Assembly: GCA_013399015.1 (NCBI GenBank)
Contig: VWZX01000198.1
Span: 62,001-126,000, forward strand
Length of the DNA: 64,000 bases
Reading direction: 5' to 3'
Source of the DNA: Galbula dea
Taxonomy: Eukaryota; Chordata; Aves; Piciformes; Galbulidae
Shown: in pieces, positions 1 through 13,826 of the stretch
Position numbering within the stretch: the first letter of the stretch is position 1
How the letters are laid out: each line of letters starts with the position of its first letter
Notes under the pieces: model-generated
Databases searched by the model: none
What the model was told of the DNA's origin: nothing
Seen by the model: the letters and a program-made list of their open reading frames with translations, nothing else
Position numbers and translations under genes: made by a program

Positions 1-461
1 TTTTGAATCTCACCTATCAGTTGCTCTTGCACAGCATAGCTGGTACATAACTGCAGGAACTGTTCATGTAATGATTACAAGTAAGATAAAGGTGGTTGAA
101 CTTGCTCAGAGAAAAAACCAAATCAATCAATTGATAGAAGATGACTCTTTGGAGGGGAATTTTTTCTATTGCAATTATTCACTCAGCTCCCTATCTGAGC
201 TTTACAAGTAGCACATCCTTAAGGGGCACTCCCAGTCCTGATCAACTTGGAGAGGCAAAGGAGAAAAACATGGAAGTTTCTTTCATCGACCTCCTCTTTT
301 GCTGTCTCAAAGGTCCTGACCAAGACACTCAAAGACCTACTCCAGAGATCAAAGTATGTGCAAGACCTTCAGTGCCTACTAAATCAGACATAAGCAAATA
401 TACCATAGTTTTAATCAAAGAGTTTTATATCCTACAGTAACTACAGTTACAAGTCCTGCAG

Positions 462-624
462 GAGGTCCCTCCAGCAGAGGCCTGGAGCTCCTATGGTCAA
501 AGGACCTCTCTGGAGATGAGGCAGGAGAAGCACTTGGTGCTGAGGCGAGTGGTGAAGCCCCAGCTGTTTGACAGCAGGGTGCTGTACCTCAGGGCTGACA
601 AACATTGGCCTACATTGCACCAAG
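462..624 (+). other. candidate coding exon, gene not recognised
   Basis: A good acceptor (pyrimidines then CTGCAG, ending at 461) is followed by an open frame starting GAG GTC CCT. It reads as a charged segment containing MRQEKHLVLRRVVKPQLFD (from 516) and then a YLRADKHWP stretch. Possible donors are the GT at about 588 (AGCAGG/GTGCTG) and at about 625 (CAAG/GTCTCA). Composition looks coding, but I cannot name the family. In the expected gene order the gene left of CHAD (RSAD1) would be on the minus strand, so a plus-strand exon here is unexpected. It could be a chance open frame. Confidence 0.3.
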
Positions 625-2003
625 GTCTCAAATTACTTCATTGTTTGGCCTATCCCATCTGCCCCACAGGCTCATCAGAACCTACATTCACATCCCAAAA
701 GCCCTTTTTCTCCCCCAAATTCATCATGCAATGAAAACACTGCTCAGACTGACAGCTGCTGACCAGAGCGTGGGCTGCCAGGAAGTTTGCATAACACTGT
801 CCGGAGCTCAGTGGTGCTGTCTAATTCCTCAGTGCAACAATGGAAAAACCCAGAAATCTTGGTGAATAAGCCAGTCTGTGTCCTAAGTCAGCCCTTGGAT
901 TTCCTCCCTTTCTTGAGCCTGTCTCGTCTCTGCAAAAGCTCCGCTGGGGCTCTGCAGCCAGCCTCCAGAGCAGAAATCTCAACAAGCTCACAGTTATGTG
1001 CGCAGCCCTCAGCTGTTTGCTGCAGCCAGGAACTGGCTGGAAATCAGTTCAAAATGTTCCACTTCCAAACCCCACCCCACAACCTCTGGATCTCTCTCTT
1101 CACACTCAGAGAAGCAGGCGCTGGGACTTTTAACTGCTTTGCTTTAGCCTTCTTTACTGGGAGAGCAAAGGACATCCCCTGTGTTAACTCACCTGTGCCA
1201 CCGCTAACCCAAGACAGAAACCAAGGCAGATCCCAGTGCCAGCTCCAGCAGTGATTTCCTTACTCTGTTACCTCACCATCCCTTAATCAATGTCCATGCC
1301 TTTCCCTGTCCGCAGTGTCATGTGCTGAGAAAAGACCCCTCACACAGGTCTCCTGACCATGACCATGGATGTGTCACATTCAGCTGCTCAGAATGCAGCA
1401 GAACTTAAGACTCTCTTTGCTCTCTCCTTCTTGGCCAACTAGATCTGTGAGTCTTCAAGCAAAATTTTGCATTGCAAAAGCAACTACAGTGCTATTGGCC
1501 TTTGAAATGACCCCATATCACTTCCCATCGTCTCCCGTCCCTACTCAGGAAAGACCAGACCCCTCCAAAAACCCTCCTCTATGACAACAGGACAAGGTGC
1601 TTCTTCCTGAACCAGCTGAGGTTATATTCAGCACAGGAGCCTGCTGAAAGCTTCAGCACAATGTGGCTGCAGAGCACAGCAATGCTTCCCACTAAGCTGT
1701 TCAACCCAAACAGGTTGTTTCACCACTAACAACAACAAATCCAGGGCCTGCTCGGCTCAGCAGAGCCCAGAAAGATTCCTCACAGAGTAGGTCTGCATTT
1801 GTCCTTACTCACCATTTGCCTCCATTTTGCAAAGAGGAAAACTACCTCTCCATAGTTGCCTCGGTAGCAGGGCTAGGCGGGACTGTGGACAATCCTCTGC
1901 CTGGTGCCAAGGGGTTAAACTCACAGTAAGTTCCCAAAGCCAGTTGCTTCCAACTGGCTGCTGCCTGCGGTTTGTGGGAAGGGATTTTGCTTTTTAATAA
2001 CAT
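625..2003. other. upstream region of CHAD, no gene seen
   Basis: No exon with convincing splice sites and no repeat family could be recognised. The last 200 bases are probably the CHAD proximal promoter. Confidence 0.4.
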
Positions 2004-2012
2004 TATAAATAG
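2004..2012 (+). promoter_or_regulatory. TATA box of CHAD
   Basis: TATAAATAG lies about 100 bases upstream of the CHAD start codon, a spacing that allows a short 5' leader. This fits a tissue-restricted matrix gene better than the GC-rich promoters of its neighbours. Confidence 0.6.
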
Positions 2013-2114
2013 GGCTGTGTTCAGCATGCTGCAAACCCAGCTACTCTCTCCCATCTCCCTCCTCCTCTTCCTCCTCCTGCTTCTCTTCCCACCACACTAA
2101 TTCTAGAGCTGACC

Positions 2115-5100
2115 ATGAATCAGTCAGGCTTCTTCCTCAGTGTCCTCAGCCTACTGGCATGTCTTGCCTCCACCATGCAGGCATGTCCCCTGAGCTGCCA
2201 CTGCCACGGTGGGGACCTGCAGCATGTCATCTGTGACAGTGCAGGGTTGAAGAAGATCCCCAAGGTGCCTGAGCAAACACGGCTTCTCAACCTGCAGAAG
2301 AACAACTTCCCCGTCCTGCCTACCAACGGCTTCCGTGACATGAAAAAGCTTGTGTCCTTGCACCTCCAGGGCTCACGGATCAAGGAGATCTCAACTGGTG
2401 CCTTCCGAGGGCTCAAGAGTCTGGTCTACCTCTATCTCACTGACAACCAAATCAGTGTCATAAGGCCAGGAGCTTTCGATGACCTCTCTGAGCTCACCTA
2501 TCTGTATCTGGACAAGAACAAGATCCCAAACCTACCCAAAGGACTCCTCTCCCCTCTTGTAAACCTCTTCATTCTGCACTTAGGCAGCAATAAAATCCGG
2601 GAGCTGAAACCAGGGGCCTTCAGTGGGGCTAAAGACCTTCGCTGGCTCTTTCTCTCTGACAACTCCCTCACCAACCTCCTGCCTGGTGCCCTGGAGGATG
2701 TAGAAAACCTTGCTGTCCTCCACCTGGACAAGAACCAGCTGAGCAGTTATCCCATAAATGCAATGGGTAAGCTGAGAGTGCTGGAGGAACTGAAGCTTTC
2801 TCATAATCCAATTGAGGTCATCCCTGACAATGCCTTCCAGTCCTTTGGGCGATATCTGCAAACACTCAACCTGGACAACATGAAACTGAAGAAGGTGAGT
2901 CTCTTTCCATTTGCTTCAGATAAGAAACACAGAGCTTCTCCTTTAAAAAGCCCTCTGTTTATGGTCTTCCCTCCCTTGCAGAGGAGAGCTGGCCAAGACA
3001 CTGGCTAGCTGATAACACCCCTGACATTGCCCATGCAAGGGATGAGAGAGAGTACTCTACCCTTCTGTTGAGTTACTTTATGCAAAACCAAATTACCTGG
3101 AGCTCCTTGGAAAGGCAGCACATTCCCTCCCAAGCTGAAGTTGACACTAGTCATCAAGAAAGGTATTTGGGATGCTCCAACCTTCCATTATCCTCAATAC
3201 AAGGTGTAGGATGAGAGGTGAGCATTTGCCTCAAGGGACTGAAGGGCACTGCCACCTTACAGAGCTTCCTTCAGCCTGGGTACCTGTGGTATGTTGGGAG
3301 GTGGAGACTCACCAAGAGGGACTATGAGTAGCACTGGCTTCTTATCCACCTTTTGCAGACAGGTAGGCATACGGACCTTCACCTCCTCCATGCCTCCCGA
3401 TTTTACACATTATAAAGACAGGTTTGTCTATTGATGGTCTCTCAAAGGGAACTCTCTAAGCATCTTACAAAGGGGCCCTGTTCCCAGTGGAGAAGAAGAG
3501 GAACATTCAGGTATCCTGAATGGTAAAACAACCCCCTTCTTCTGTGCAAAAGCATGATCCATAGGCAGGAGCATTACGCTCAAGGAATCACTTGCATTAG
3601 GACCTCTGAAATGCCAGGCAGTGCGGGAACAGACACAAGTACAGTGCAAGAGCAGCAACACCCTGTTGCAGTCTGATGCCCTAGGTGCACATCATGTCGC
3701 TGGAAAAGGAGGGTGTTGCAGGTGGAGCAGAACAGTTCTCCCTGCCATGATGTTTTGCCAGGAAGCCCAAAGACAAAGGTAAGGTAGGCTAGGATTTCAC
3801 AGCAAAGCAAAACCACCACATGATGAAAAAGAGAATTTTTTAGCAACAAAGAACAACTCAGAGTGCCTCACAGGGATGAGCAGATCACATGAAAGCCACA
3901 AGAAATACAGCACACCAGAATTTTCAAAGGGATGTAGCACCCAAAATCCTCAAAACCAAATTATACCTTGCCCACATGGAGAACAACACAACCTAAACCA
4001 GCTCAGTATCACTCAGTTTTAAAGTCAGTATTTAGTCAGAATTTAAGCCCTTGTCCACTCTCAACACTAAGTTCTCCAGGATAATAGTAAGCAAACGCAA
4101 CACTTGAAATAGTCTGCTGATCTCTCTAGGCAAGACCTTAGATATGCTGTCACAGCAAGCCAAAAATTACAGCTTAAATGTTGCACCAGTTGCAGAGACA
4201 TTAGTCTCGAGTTATACGCTGAAGAAATTAGACTAACCCATGATGCTTGGGTGCTCCAGGGAATTAGGTGTCCTTGGATTAAGAAGGTTTAAAAGGGCTA
4301 AAAGCAAGCATTAAAAATGCTAGCCAGCAAAATCCCCTCTTTCTTCTTTTCAGTGACCACCTGGGGACGGGACCTTTAAAGGCCGTTCTGTAGCCAGGTG
4401 CCTCCTTTCCTCTGTAACAGTCCAATAAGACACCAGTTTATGGGATCAGCAGTAACAGGGCTGGCTTCTGCAGCTTTAGGACTTGCATTCCTTTATAGGA
4501 AAACAAAGATCCTATCCAAGCTCAGATTTTTCCCTTCAAATTCTCAAAGGACTTGAATCCAAACAGCCCACATGTGAACTTTGCACCGCTAGGAGACACC
4601 TAACCACAGAGGTCTCATGACCTAGAAAATTGCTACTAAATACTTTAAATGCCACTGGCATCTCAACTGCAGCTCTTTCTCCTTCACAAGAATACTGTCC
4701 TTAGCCGTTCCCTGCATGGTTGCAAGATTTTTCAGCTGACCAAGTACAAAACCCTTCCACATGAAGCTGTCCCCACCTCTATTGCACTTGAGTAGACTGA
4801 GGAGAGACCTCAGGCTAACCTGCAGCTCCAGCAATGAGCTCTCCTTCCACACTGGCACCAGACTTGCACCAGTCATCTGCAGGGCTGCACTGCATGGGCC
4901 AGGACCCATCGCCTACATCAACACGAAACCAGGCAAGGCAGATCCTGAAAGCCTTACATACACTCCTCTCTGTACATTTATTGCAAAATAAATGACAGCA
5001 GCAATCTTCATCAAAATAAGGGGGAAATCCCCCATTTCTTTACAAATGCATGCTCTGGCAGGCAGCGCAGCAGCTCTTACCAGCAGATGTGAGCTCTTCT

Positions 5101-6937
5101 CATGGGGCTGGAAGAGGAATGAGCAGCTGAGACAGTACAGTACTGTCCAAACCAGAACATGTTCAGGCTACCTCTCAGCTGCACAGCATGCCAGCAGCTC
5201 TGTGAGCAGCTACATTTATCAGTACAGTAAAACCTACCAAGTCCAGCTCAGTTTTGGACCACAGAGGCCAGCACAGCTGACCATCCAAGAGCTACAGGAC
5301 TCAGAGTCTCTTACCTAATCTCTAATCCTATCCAACATTGCTTAATTTGGAAGATGACAGAAGTTCACAGCTTAAAATAGTGCATTTTCTCTGTCAAGCT
5401 TTTCAGCTTAGAGAGCTTGAACACACCCTGATGGTCTCATCCAAAGTGCAAGCTTCTGGTCAGAAATGGAAGCACAGGTCCTTGGCTGAGGGGGTTATGG
5501 TAGGCCTAGTGAGTATCCTCTCTGCTCTTTAGAGAAAGTTTTATTTCTGCTTTCAGAAGGAGGAGAAATAGTTTGTCATAACCAAGAGGAGCTTTGTGCT
5601 TTGTCAGTGACCTCCTCCCCTCCTCACCGACTCATCACCTCCAAGGAAGTTTGTGTTGAGGAGTTTGCTTTCAAGAAGAAACTTTCCAGCCTCAGTAATC
5701 ATAGGTTGAAAAAAAGCCTGGGATGATGCCTCAGGGAAGAGAGAAGAGGGCTCCAGAGCTTGGTCTATAGTCTCCCTCCTCTCTTTGGCAGCTTTTTTAA
5801 GGGAAGTTCTCCCTTAAAGCTTGCCTGTTGATGAAAAAAAGACAAATCTTGCAGCATCCCTTGCAGACAACTCACTGGAAATGAGAAAAAAAATGGCAGA
5901 GATTGAGGGGCTGGAAACCTGCCTCTATTTCTACACTGCTCAGATACCAAGTGTAACTTTCCACTTGGAGCTCCTGGCCTCTGCCAAAGTCTACAACCCC
6001 TTCAGATGCCACAAACACTCCCTCCTTCAGCCATTCTAGGACAGGCAAGGCAACAGGCACTGGGAGAGTTTCCAGGCTTGGAAAGGAATACAGTCAGAAA
6101 ATATCCTAATTTAGAACAGAGAACTATGGCTCAAAAATAAAGAGGACTACCAGACTTCACTTTATTTGGGGATGTGGCTGCAAAGACAAGCCCACATGGA
6201 TTGGGTATGTAGCTTTGTTCAGGCAGCAGACTCCATCACCCATGAGCCCACCAGCCTGACACCTCTCTCAGGTTTCCAGCGCTTCCAGCAAGCCAGGAGT
6301 CTTCTCTACCACTCTTGCTCTTGCCATGCTTATGCCACCAAAAGTCTTGCAGGAGCACTCAGGTTTGAAGTTCCCCTCCCTAACTCAGTGCTCCTCACTG
6401 TAAACCTTTGTGCTTTAGTTTGCAGACAACTCATTCACTGGTGTGACTGCGCTGAAGACTGCTCACCTGGAGAACAATCAGCTCACCCAGCTGCCTCGCA
6501 ACTTCCCCTTTGACAAAATGGAGACGCTGACACTCTCCCGAAATGCCTGGCACTGCAACTGCCAGCTAGCACATCTGCGCAAGTACAGCACCACATGCCC
6601 CTTCCCTTCCTGTTGCTCCTTGGGGTCTCCTTGGAGGTGTCCCCAATCTCTGCCAGCAAGAGGAGGCTGCTGAGGGCTGTGCATGTGCTAAGCAGCTCTC
6701 TCCCTGGCCTGCCCTCACCACTTTTGGTGTGAGTGATGTCCATGGTGGTTTGTACCTCTTGTAAATTCCTAGTTTTCTTCCTCCCTGTGTTCCAGGTGGC
6801 TAAAAGGCAATCGCACTCGCACGGAGGAGACCTGCTCTACACCTGTGCAGTACCGGGGGCAGTCCATCAGAGACACTCCAGCTCTCCGCACCTGCAAGCT
6901 CCCCACCAAGAGATCCAAGAAGGGAAGCCGACATTAA
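2115..6937 (+). CDS. CHAD: chondroadherin, small leucine-rich repeat matrix protein
   Basis: Three exons: 2115-2894, 6419-6582 and 6796-6937 (1086 nt, 361 aa; human is about 359). Splice sites are GTGAGT, GTACAG and standard AGs, and the phases close. Residues 1 to about 22 are a signal peptide. An N-terminal cysteine cluster (CPLSCHC) caps a run of about ten leucine-rich repeats of LxxLxLxxNxL type. The C-terminal cap has WHCNC and later cysteines, and the protein ends in a basic tail (KRSKKGSRH). CHAD is a secreted cartilage protein that binds collagen and integrin alpha2beta1. The open frame runs past 2894 into the intron to 3008, but the family sequence continues at 6419 (FADNSFTG). In mammals CHAD lies inside the ACSF2 locus on the opposite strand, and here it has the same antisense arrangement. 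Confidence 0.95.
2895..6418 (+). other. CHAD intron 1
   Basis: This 3.5-kb intron separates the long LRR exon from the C-terminal exons. I see no repeat family and no further exon in it on either strand. ACSF2 exons could in principle lie here on the minus strand, but none was recognised. Confidence 0.7.
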
Positions 6938-7550
6938 ACATGTAAGATGGTTCCCTACAGCAAACCCTGATGCCACCAAAGGTACAAGGAGATCTATCTC
7001 TGACTTTAGTGACACTAGGGTTTGGCTCAAAACATCTCACCCATTCACCCACAAATGTCTCCACCCAGAGCTGCTCCATATCCTGGCAATACTGGGCTCT
7101 ATAGGCTCCCAGAACAGAGAACTGGCCTCGAGTATGAAAGATGGAGCCAACCCTGAAAACAAACATAGGGCTAAAGGCAGGCCTGGAGCAGCAAGTAAGG
7201 GTGAAACATGTAATTAAATTTCAAAAGAAGGGTGGGCTTAGCCCACTTTTACCCTGAGCTGGGATCACACACACTTTTCTAACCAACCGGAAATACTCAG
7301 CCTCCTGCGCTAGTAAAGGTCCACTAGGTCTGTTTTAAAATCCAGGGCAGGACATTGCTGGGAAATCTGGCCCCAGGTTCCCCAGCCATATAAAAACAGA
7401 TATCTTCCAGATGGAGCAGCTCTCAGCCCAGCTCCTGCCTTTCAGAAAATACAATTCCTATTCCAGACACTCAGGTATTTAAAAACAAGGGCTGATGCCT
7501 TCAAATGAGTGTCCCATAAGAGGAAAGTCTGAGACAGCAAATATTCTTTA

Positions 7551-7556
7551 AATAAA
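7551..7556 (+). terminator. probable CHAD polyadenylation signal
   Basis: AATAAA lies about 0.6 kb after the CHAD stop and is followed by GT-rich sequence. A CR1 begins within about 20 bases, so the transcript end is close to the insertion edge. Confidence 0.5.
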
Positions 7557-7572
7557 GTGTTCCAGGCTATCA

Positions 7573-10261
7573 CAGAAATGCGGTGGGATGCCTTACATGA
7601 CCGGAGTGCTACAGTTGATGGCTACAAGCTCCTCAGGAGGTATAGACAGGGAAGGAGAGGTGGTGGAGTGGCCCTGTATGTTAAGGAATGTTGTTAGTGC
7701 TCAGAAATCAAGTATAGTGATGAAGAGATTGAGAGTGTTTGGATTAGGTTAAGGGCCAATAATACCGACATCGCTGTGAGAGTCTCCTACAGACCTCCCA
7801 ACCAAAGCAGTGAGGTGGATGAAGCTTTCTATAAGCATTTGGGAGAAATTTCGTGGTCACTTACCGTTGTCCTTGTGGGGGACTTTAACCTCCCAGGTAT
7901 CTGCTGGGAATACAACATAGCAAAGAGGGAACAATCCAGAAGGTTCTTAGAATGCGTGGAAGATAGCCTCCTCACACAGCTGGTAAGTGAGCCAACCAGG
8001 GAAGGTGCCCTCCTGGACCTCCTTCTAGTCAACATGGAGGAACTTGTGGGGGAAGTAAAGGTTGGAGGCCATCTAGGGCACAGTGATCATGAGATTATTG
8101 AGTTTTCAATTGTTGGTGAGGTAAGAAGGGGGGTCAGCAAAACTGATACCTTGGATTTCCGAAAAGCAGACTTTGCACTGTTTAGGACCCTGGTGGAGAG
8201 AGTCCCCTGGGAGATGGTCCTGAGGAGCAAAGGGGTCCAGGAAGGCTGGACCTTCTTCAAGAAGGAAATCCTAAAAGTGAAGGAGCAGGCTGTCCCCACA
8301 TGCCATAAGACATGCAGGAGGGGTAGAAGGCCAGCCTGGCTGAGCAGAGAGCTATGGTTGAGACTTATGAAAAAAAGAGTGTTTACCACCAGTGGAAGAA
8401 GGGGCAGGTGACACAGCAAGATTACAAAGATATAGTTAGGTCATGTAGAGAGGGTATTAGAAAAGCAAAGGCCCAGCTTGGACTTGATCTGGCCACCCTA
8501 GTAAAGGATAACAAAATTTCTACAAGTACATCAACAGCAAAAGGAAGGCCAGGGAGAATCTCCATCCTTTATTGGGTGCAATGGGGAAAATGGTCACTGA
8601 GGATGGGAAAAGACTGAGGTACTCAATGCTGTCTTTGCATCAGTCTTTAATAGTCAGATTAGTTACCCCCAGAGTACTCTGCCCCCCAAAATAGAAAACA
8701 GGGATAGGGAGCACTGTGAAGCCCCCTTAATCCAGGAGGAAGTGGTTAGAGACCTGCTGCTCCATTTAGACATTAACAAGTCCATGGGGCCAGACGGGAT
8801 CCACCCAAGGATACTGAGGGAGCTGCCAGAGGCGCTTGCCAAGCCACTCTCTTATCATTTATCAGCAGTCCTGGTTAACTGGAGAGGTTCCAGAAGACTG
8901 GAGACTTGCCAATGTGACACCCACCTACAAGAAGGGTTGGAAGGAGGATCTGGGGAACTACAGGCCTCTCAGCCTGACCTCAGTACCAGGGAAGGTTATG
9001 GAACAGATCATTTTGAGGGCAATCACACAGCAAATCCAGGACAACCAAGGGATCAGGCCCAGTCAGCATGGGTTCCTGAGAGGCAGGCCCTGCTTGACTA
9101 ACCTCATCTCCTTTTATGACGATGTAACACGCCTAGTGGACACGGGGGAAGCAGTAGATGTCATTTACTTGTATTTTAGTACTTTGTCCTTTGACACTGT
9201 CTCCCACTGTTTAAACAGGTTTACTCTTTGTTGGGTAAGGAACTGGCTGGAGGGCCAAGCCCAGAGAGTAGTGGTAAATGGGGCTTATTCTAGTTGGTGG
9301 CCGGTCACCAGTGGTGTTCCCCAGGGCTCAGTGTTGTGGCCAGTTCTGTTCAATATCTTTACCAATGATCGGGATGAGGGGATAGAGTGCACCCTCAGTA
9401 AGTTTGCATATGACACAAAGATAGGAGGGAGTGTCAATCTGCTTGAGGGTAGGGAGGCTCTGCAAAGTGACCTGGTGGATGAATGGGCTCAGGCCAATGG
9501 GATGAGCTTCAACAAGGCTAAATGCCGGGTCCTACACTTTGGTCATAATAACCCCACGCAACGTTATAGGCTTGGGGGAGAGTGGTTGGATTGCTGTCAG
9601 TCAGAGAAGGACCTGAGGTGTTGGCTGACTATGAGCCAACAGTGTGCCCAGGTGGCCAAGAAAGGTGACAGCATCTTGGTCTGTATCAAAAGTAGTGTGA
9701 CCAGTAGGACCAGAGAAGTGATCATCCTCCTGTACTCAGCGCTGGTGAGGCCACACCCAGAATACTGGGTTCAGTTTGGGGCCCATCATTACAAGAAGGA
9801 CATAGCATTAGAATGTGTCCAGAGAAGGGCAATGAGGCTAGTGAGGGGTCTGGAGCACAAGTCTTACAAGGAGCAGCTGAGGGAACTGGGGTTGTTTAGT
9901 CTGGAGAAGAGGAAACTGAGGGGAGACCTTATCACTCTCTACAACTACTTGAAAGGAGGTTGTAGCGAGATGGGGGTAGGTCTCTTCTCCAGGGTCGACA
10001 GTGAGAGGACAAGAGGAAATGGCCTCAAGCTGAAGCGGGGGAGATTTAGATTGGATATAAGGAGAAATTTCTCTGCTGAAAGGATTGTGAAGTCTTGGAA
10101 TAGGCTGCCCAGGAAGGTGGTAGAATCACAGTCCCTGGAGGTGTTTAAAAAACATTTAGATGTGGTGCTTAGGGACATGGTTTAGTGGTATGGTGATAGG
10201 TATGGTTGGACTTGATGATCTTAGAGGTCTCTTCAAACCTTTGTGATTCTGTGGTTCTGTG
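7573..10261 (+). mobile_element. CR1 LINE, 5'-truncated, long but decayed
   Basis: About 2.7 kb of a CR1 non-LTR retrotransposon. It enters within the apurinic-type endonuclease domain (GDFNLP near 7882; GHSDHE near 8080), continues through the reverse transcriptase in at least three frames (7776-8411, 8742-9101, 8836-10185), and ends in the CR1-type tail TTGTGATTCTGTGGTTCTGTG. The usual LDFSKAFD box reads LYFSTLSFD, about 15 residues after it appear deleted, and the usual FADDTK box reads FAYDTK. Both changes remove catalytic aspartates. It cannot be active. Confidence 0.9.
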
Positions 10262-13200
10262 GGCCAGAAGGTGATTCAGAGACAGGACCAACTTCCTATT
10301 GAGCAATGAGCTTGTTGACATCTACCAATCCAAACAGTGGCTGTGAAAACCTATCGCACAAACACCTTCCACAACTGGAAACTACCAAGAGTATTAAATT
10401 CAGAGCACAGAGCAGCAAAAAAAAGCCACAACTGTCACCACTCCATCCCAAGCATTTTACTTCTCCCCATGCCAGGAACAGGTCTGGAGCTTGTACAGAT
10501 TCCAAACTTGCCAGCAAGTTTGTAAGCTCTTGGGAAAGGGACCTTTGCTCATTTGTTAACTGAAGTGCAGTGACCCTGCATTGCATAAACAAGGGTTGTC
10601 ACTGTGTCCTTTCATAATAGAAGGAACGAGGCAGATGCCCAAAGCCTAGCTAAGGTCATTTGATCCCCAGTTCACTAAGGATATGCATAACAGGATGGAG
10701 AAAGTAAATTTATGACCAAAATGTCACAGATGATGCCAGCTGCTCTGCACCTTCCTAAAGTGGTTATTTCTCTAGAAGTGCCAGAGGTTTTATGGATTAG
10801 AGATGGAAATACCAATTGTTCCATATAAGGCAAGTAGAGTTCCACTCTAAACTTCGGTTTTCTAAACCACAATACTTAAACATATTTTACTTATAGGTCT
10901 GGCTCTTAATCATCTTCTCTCCCTTTCTGAACTCAATTTCAGTTTACTCTTCCATGATGAGAGTTAAGAAAACCATTACAATAATACCTGTTTTTATACC
11001 ACCTACCATCCATCTCTCTCAAGTGCTAGTGAAATATAAAATTATTTATTACAGTATTGTGGAAGTCAGAGCTCAGTATCTTCAGTCATCAGTGCCAAAA
11101 TGCAGGCACACAAACTTACTCCAGTCTGGTGAGCATTATTTTTGAGGAATATGAAGTACCTCTGACTTCATCATTCACCTCTTGAGACTCAGGCAGCTTT
11201 CTCAAATGTCAGCTATGGGGTTCTGTATTTCAGGGATGACCAGTGACTTGAGTCACTGATCACATTGCAGATGAAAAGCTGCTTGGCACTTTCTAAGAAT
11301 CTACCCCCTCTGGATTTCCAGAACCAAGGTACCAAAACAATTCACTACTCTTGAAATTTCACTCTTGGGTTTCTTCCTTTATGAAGGAATTGCTCACTGA
11401 CCATCGGTGCTTTGGGTTAGATACTCAAGAGTCACACAGTGAGTTGACAGAAGAGATCAGAGACAGGACTAACACATCTCCTATACTGAGGGAACTGGTA
11501 ATGGCTCCTTGACTCCTAACTGAACTTTCAAGTATGGGCTTCATTCACTCACTGCAAAAATAGACTAATAATAGAAGTTTACTGATCTGCTTGAAAAATC
11601 CCTTTAAACATGTGGCCTTCTCTCTTTTTTCCCCTCTATCAGGCCCTGGCATGACCTGTCCTGGTGATCGGTCACTTCAACCATCAGAAAACTACTGACC
11701 TCCGAGTCCTTTCTGAAGCTTATCCTACCTGTCAGGAAACATTTCTGATATATCCGAACATCTCCAGCCTCCTCCAAATCCCCGCTTATCTGCTGATCAC
11801 AGGATGGAATCCACCTTTCCAATCTTTTCTGATATCTATATATTTCAAAAGAGGCATTTAAAAAAACTAAACTATGCATGACCATACTAAGACAACCTAA
11901 CCTAGATCCTTCTGGTAAAACACAGTCATCTTTCCCAGGGGCGACATAACCCACACCCCTGATCAACCAGTTGGCTGCTGTCTCTCCTCTTCTAGTGGAG
12001 TGGAAGGAAGTGGGAAGGTAGGAGCATCCCTCCTCCAACTGTTTGATCAGGAACATAGGTCTCAACACATGCGAAGAGATGCCTTTGACTTCCCACAGAG
12101 GGGATCCCTGCAGGACAGGGCTGAGGGGGATAGGTGAAGCAATGACTAAGAACTGGTGGTCCTGAGACCAAGCTGCCCTTTCACACCAAAAGGCAGCAAT
12201 CTCCCCAGGTTGGCCAGAAATCCTTTAAGCGAAGCAATGCTGGGAAACCCTGAAACTAAAGCCATCCGAAGGCTGGATTCCCTCACACTCTGTGGAGTCT
12301 AACAATATGCATATACATCAAAGAGGACAAGGTATGCACCATGCAGCCTTTCTTGGGCACTCCTCCTCTTTTCCCATACTCCAGAGGATCTAGCAGAACA
12401 CCAGGATGACTGCGGTTTATTGTCACGGTTATTACAATACCACAGTTGCAACTTAACTGTGTTTTTTAATCCAAAAGAGTTATATAAATATATGTATATT
12501 TATTCCTCTGTAACTGAGTGTAAATGACCTTTAAGAGGATGAAAACTCCACTGTCTCCTATACAGAAATCAAATTGTATATTTTCTTACGTGCAACTTCT
12601 GTATAAAGCTCTTGCTGCAAAGATGAAATCAACAAGTCTCCATGTGCCTGTCTGAGGGCTGGGGGATCAGAAGTAACACAAAACCAGTGGTACAAATATA
12701 GATTTAATCCTCTTTATCTTATGGACAGAGCAAGTGTTTGGGAGGGTTTTATTATTTCTTTCTCTACAAAGCAAGAACATGTGATATCTAAAGAGTCCTA
12801 GACACTTGCAGTAACGTCTGAAAATATTTTGTGAAGCCAAACTCAAGACTACTACAAAAATAGGTAGCTGTCACCTGACAAGAGTCCAGGCAACGGCACC
12901 AGGGCTGTCACTGGTGTTATCAGCTCAGCATTAACAGCATCATCCAGGAAAAATCCCTAGCCTCCTTTGAGATGGCTCCAGGACAGATGTCACCTAATCT
13001 GACTTCCAGCCCCACATGTTTATTAATCACACCAGTCTGCTTCCTCAGCATTCGTGAGCAGTGTGGCACCAAAGATATTTCCTTTGAAGTAAAACAAAGT
13101 TTTTTTCTTTGGCTCAGCCATTCACTCACAGGCATGCACACAAAGATTGCAGGACCTGCCTATGAAATATGTCACCTGGAGTGCCACTGACGTCCTCACC

Positions 13201-13826
13201 GGTGGCCTGTCCCCCTCTACGTGCAGGACATGCTGACACTTTTGCAGAGGCCAAGAATACAGGGACATGTGACTGGAGCAGCAGCACTCTGACATGCACT
13301 GCTGTTCTGGCAAGGCAACACCTGGTGCTGCATGTGTGGATGGTGCCGATCTCACACTCAGTTTCAAACACATAGCATGCAACAAGGTTTTGTATCTGCA
13401 TGAAGTCCAGGATGGTGAAAGAAACCTGACAGCTCCATAGCAAGATGAACACATGCAACCACCCCCTCTGAGACAAACCAGCAATGCCTCCTCCATCATC
13501 ATTCATCCTTGTAGCATGTAAAACAAAAGGGTTTATAAAAGCTGTGAAACACACCAGCAGCAGCTCAGTTTACAACACTGAACACAATGTCTTTTCCTAC
13601 AGTGCTTCCTTCCCAAACACCCCACCAGCAACCAGGCAGAATACCCCTTTTTCCTCCCAGCTCCTCTACACTTTCATTCCTCAGTGTGGCCTCACACCTA
13701 TGGTCCCATGCCCTATGGTGCAGCTCTGGCACTGCCAGGTACTGCTGTGGTACAGAGATGCCCAAATTCAAGGTCTCACCACAGCAAGCACCACTTGTAG
13801 CTCTAATCATAGCAACCACAACTCAC
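10262..13826. other. non-coding stretch between CR1 and ACSF2 exon 10
   Basis: Expected to belong to an ACSF2 intron. I searched the minus strand for the missing ACSF2 C-terminal exons (AMP-binding GTTENSP region, GDVA and IRGGENIYP motifs) and found none with intact frame and splice sites. No repeat recognised. Confidence 0.5.

Noticed and set aside
2120..3001. Open frames antisense to CHAD exon 1
   Set aside because: They are shadows of the LRR coding sequence.
6867..7166. Minus-strand frame with VGSIFHTRGQF after a TTTTCAG acceptor, considered as a missing ACSF2 exon
   Set aside because: The conserved GELxIRGY core is absent and the frame does not continue the expected sequence. It overlaps the CHAD 3' UTR.
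13126..13554. Minus-strand frame with ETECEIGTIHTCSTR, faintly like the ACSF2 segment after GTTENSP
   Set aside because: The similarity is short, needs frame changes, and no usable splice sites were seen. Probably chance.
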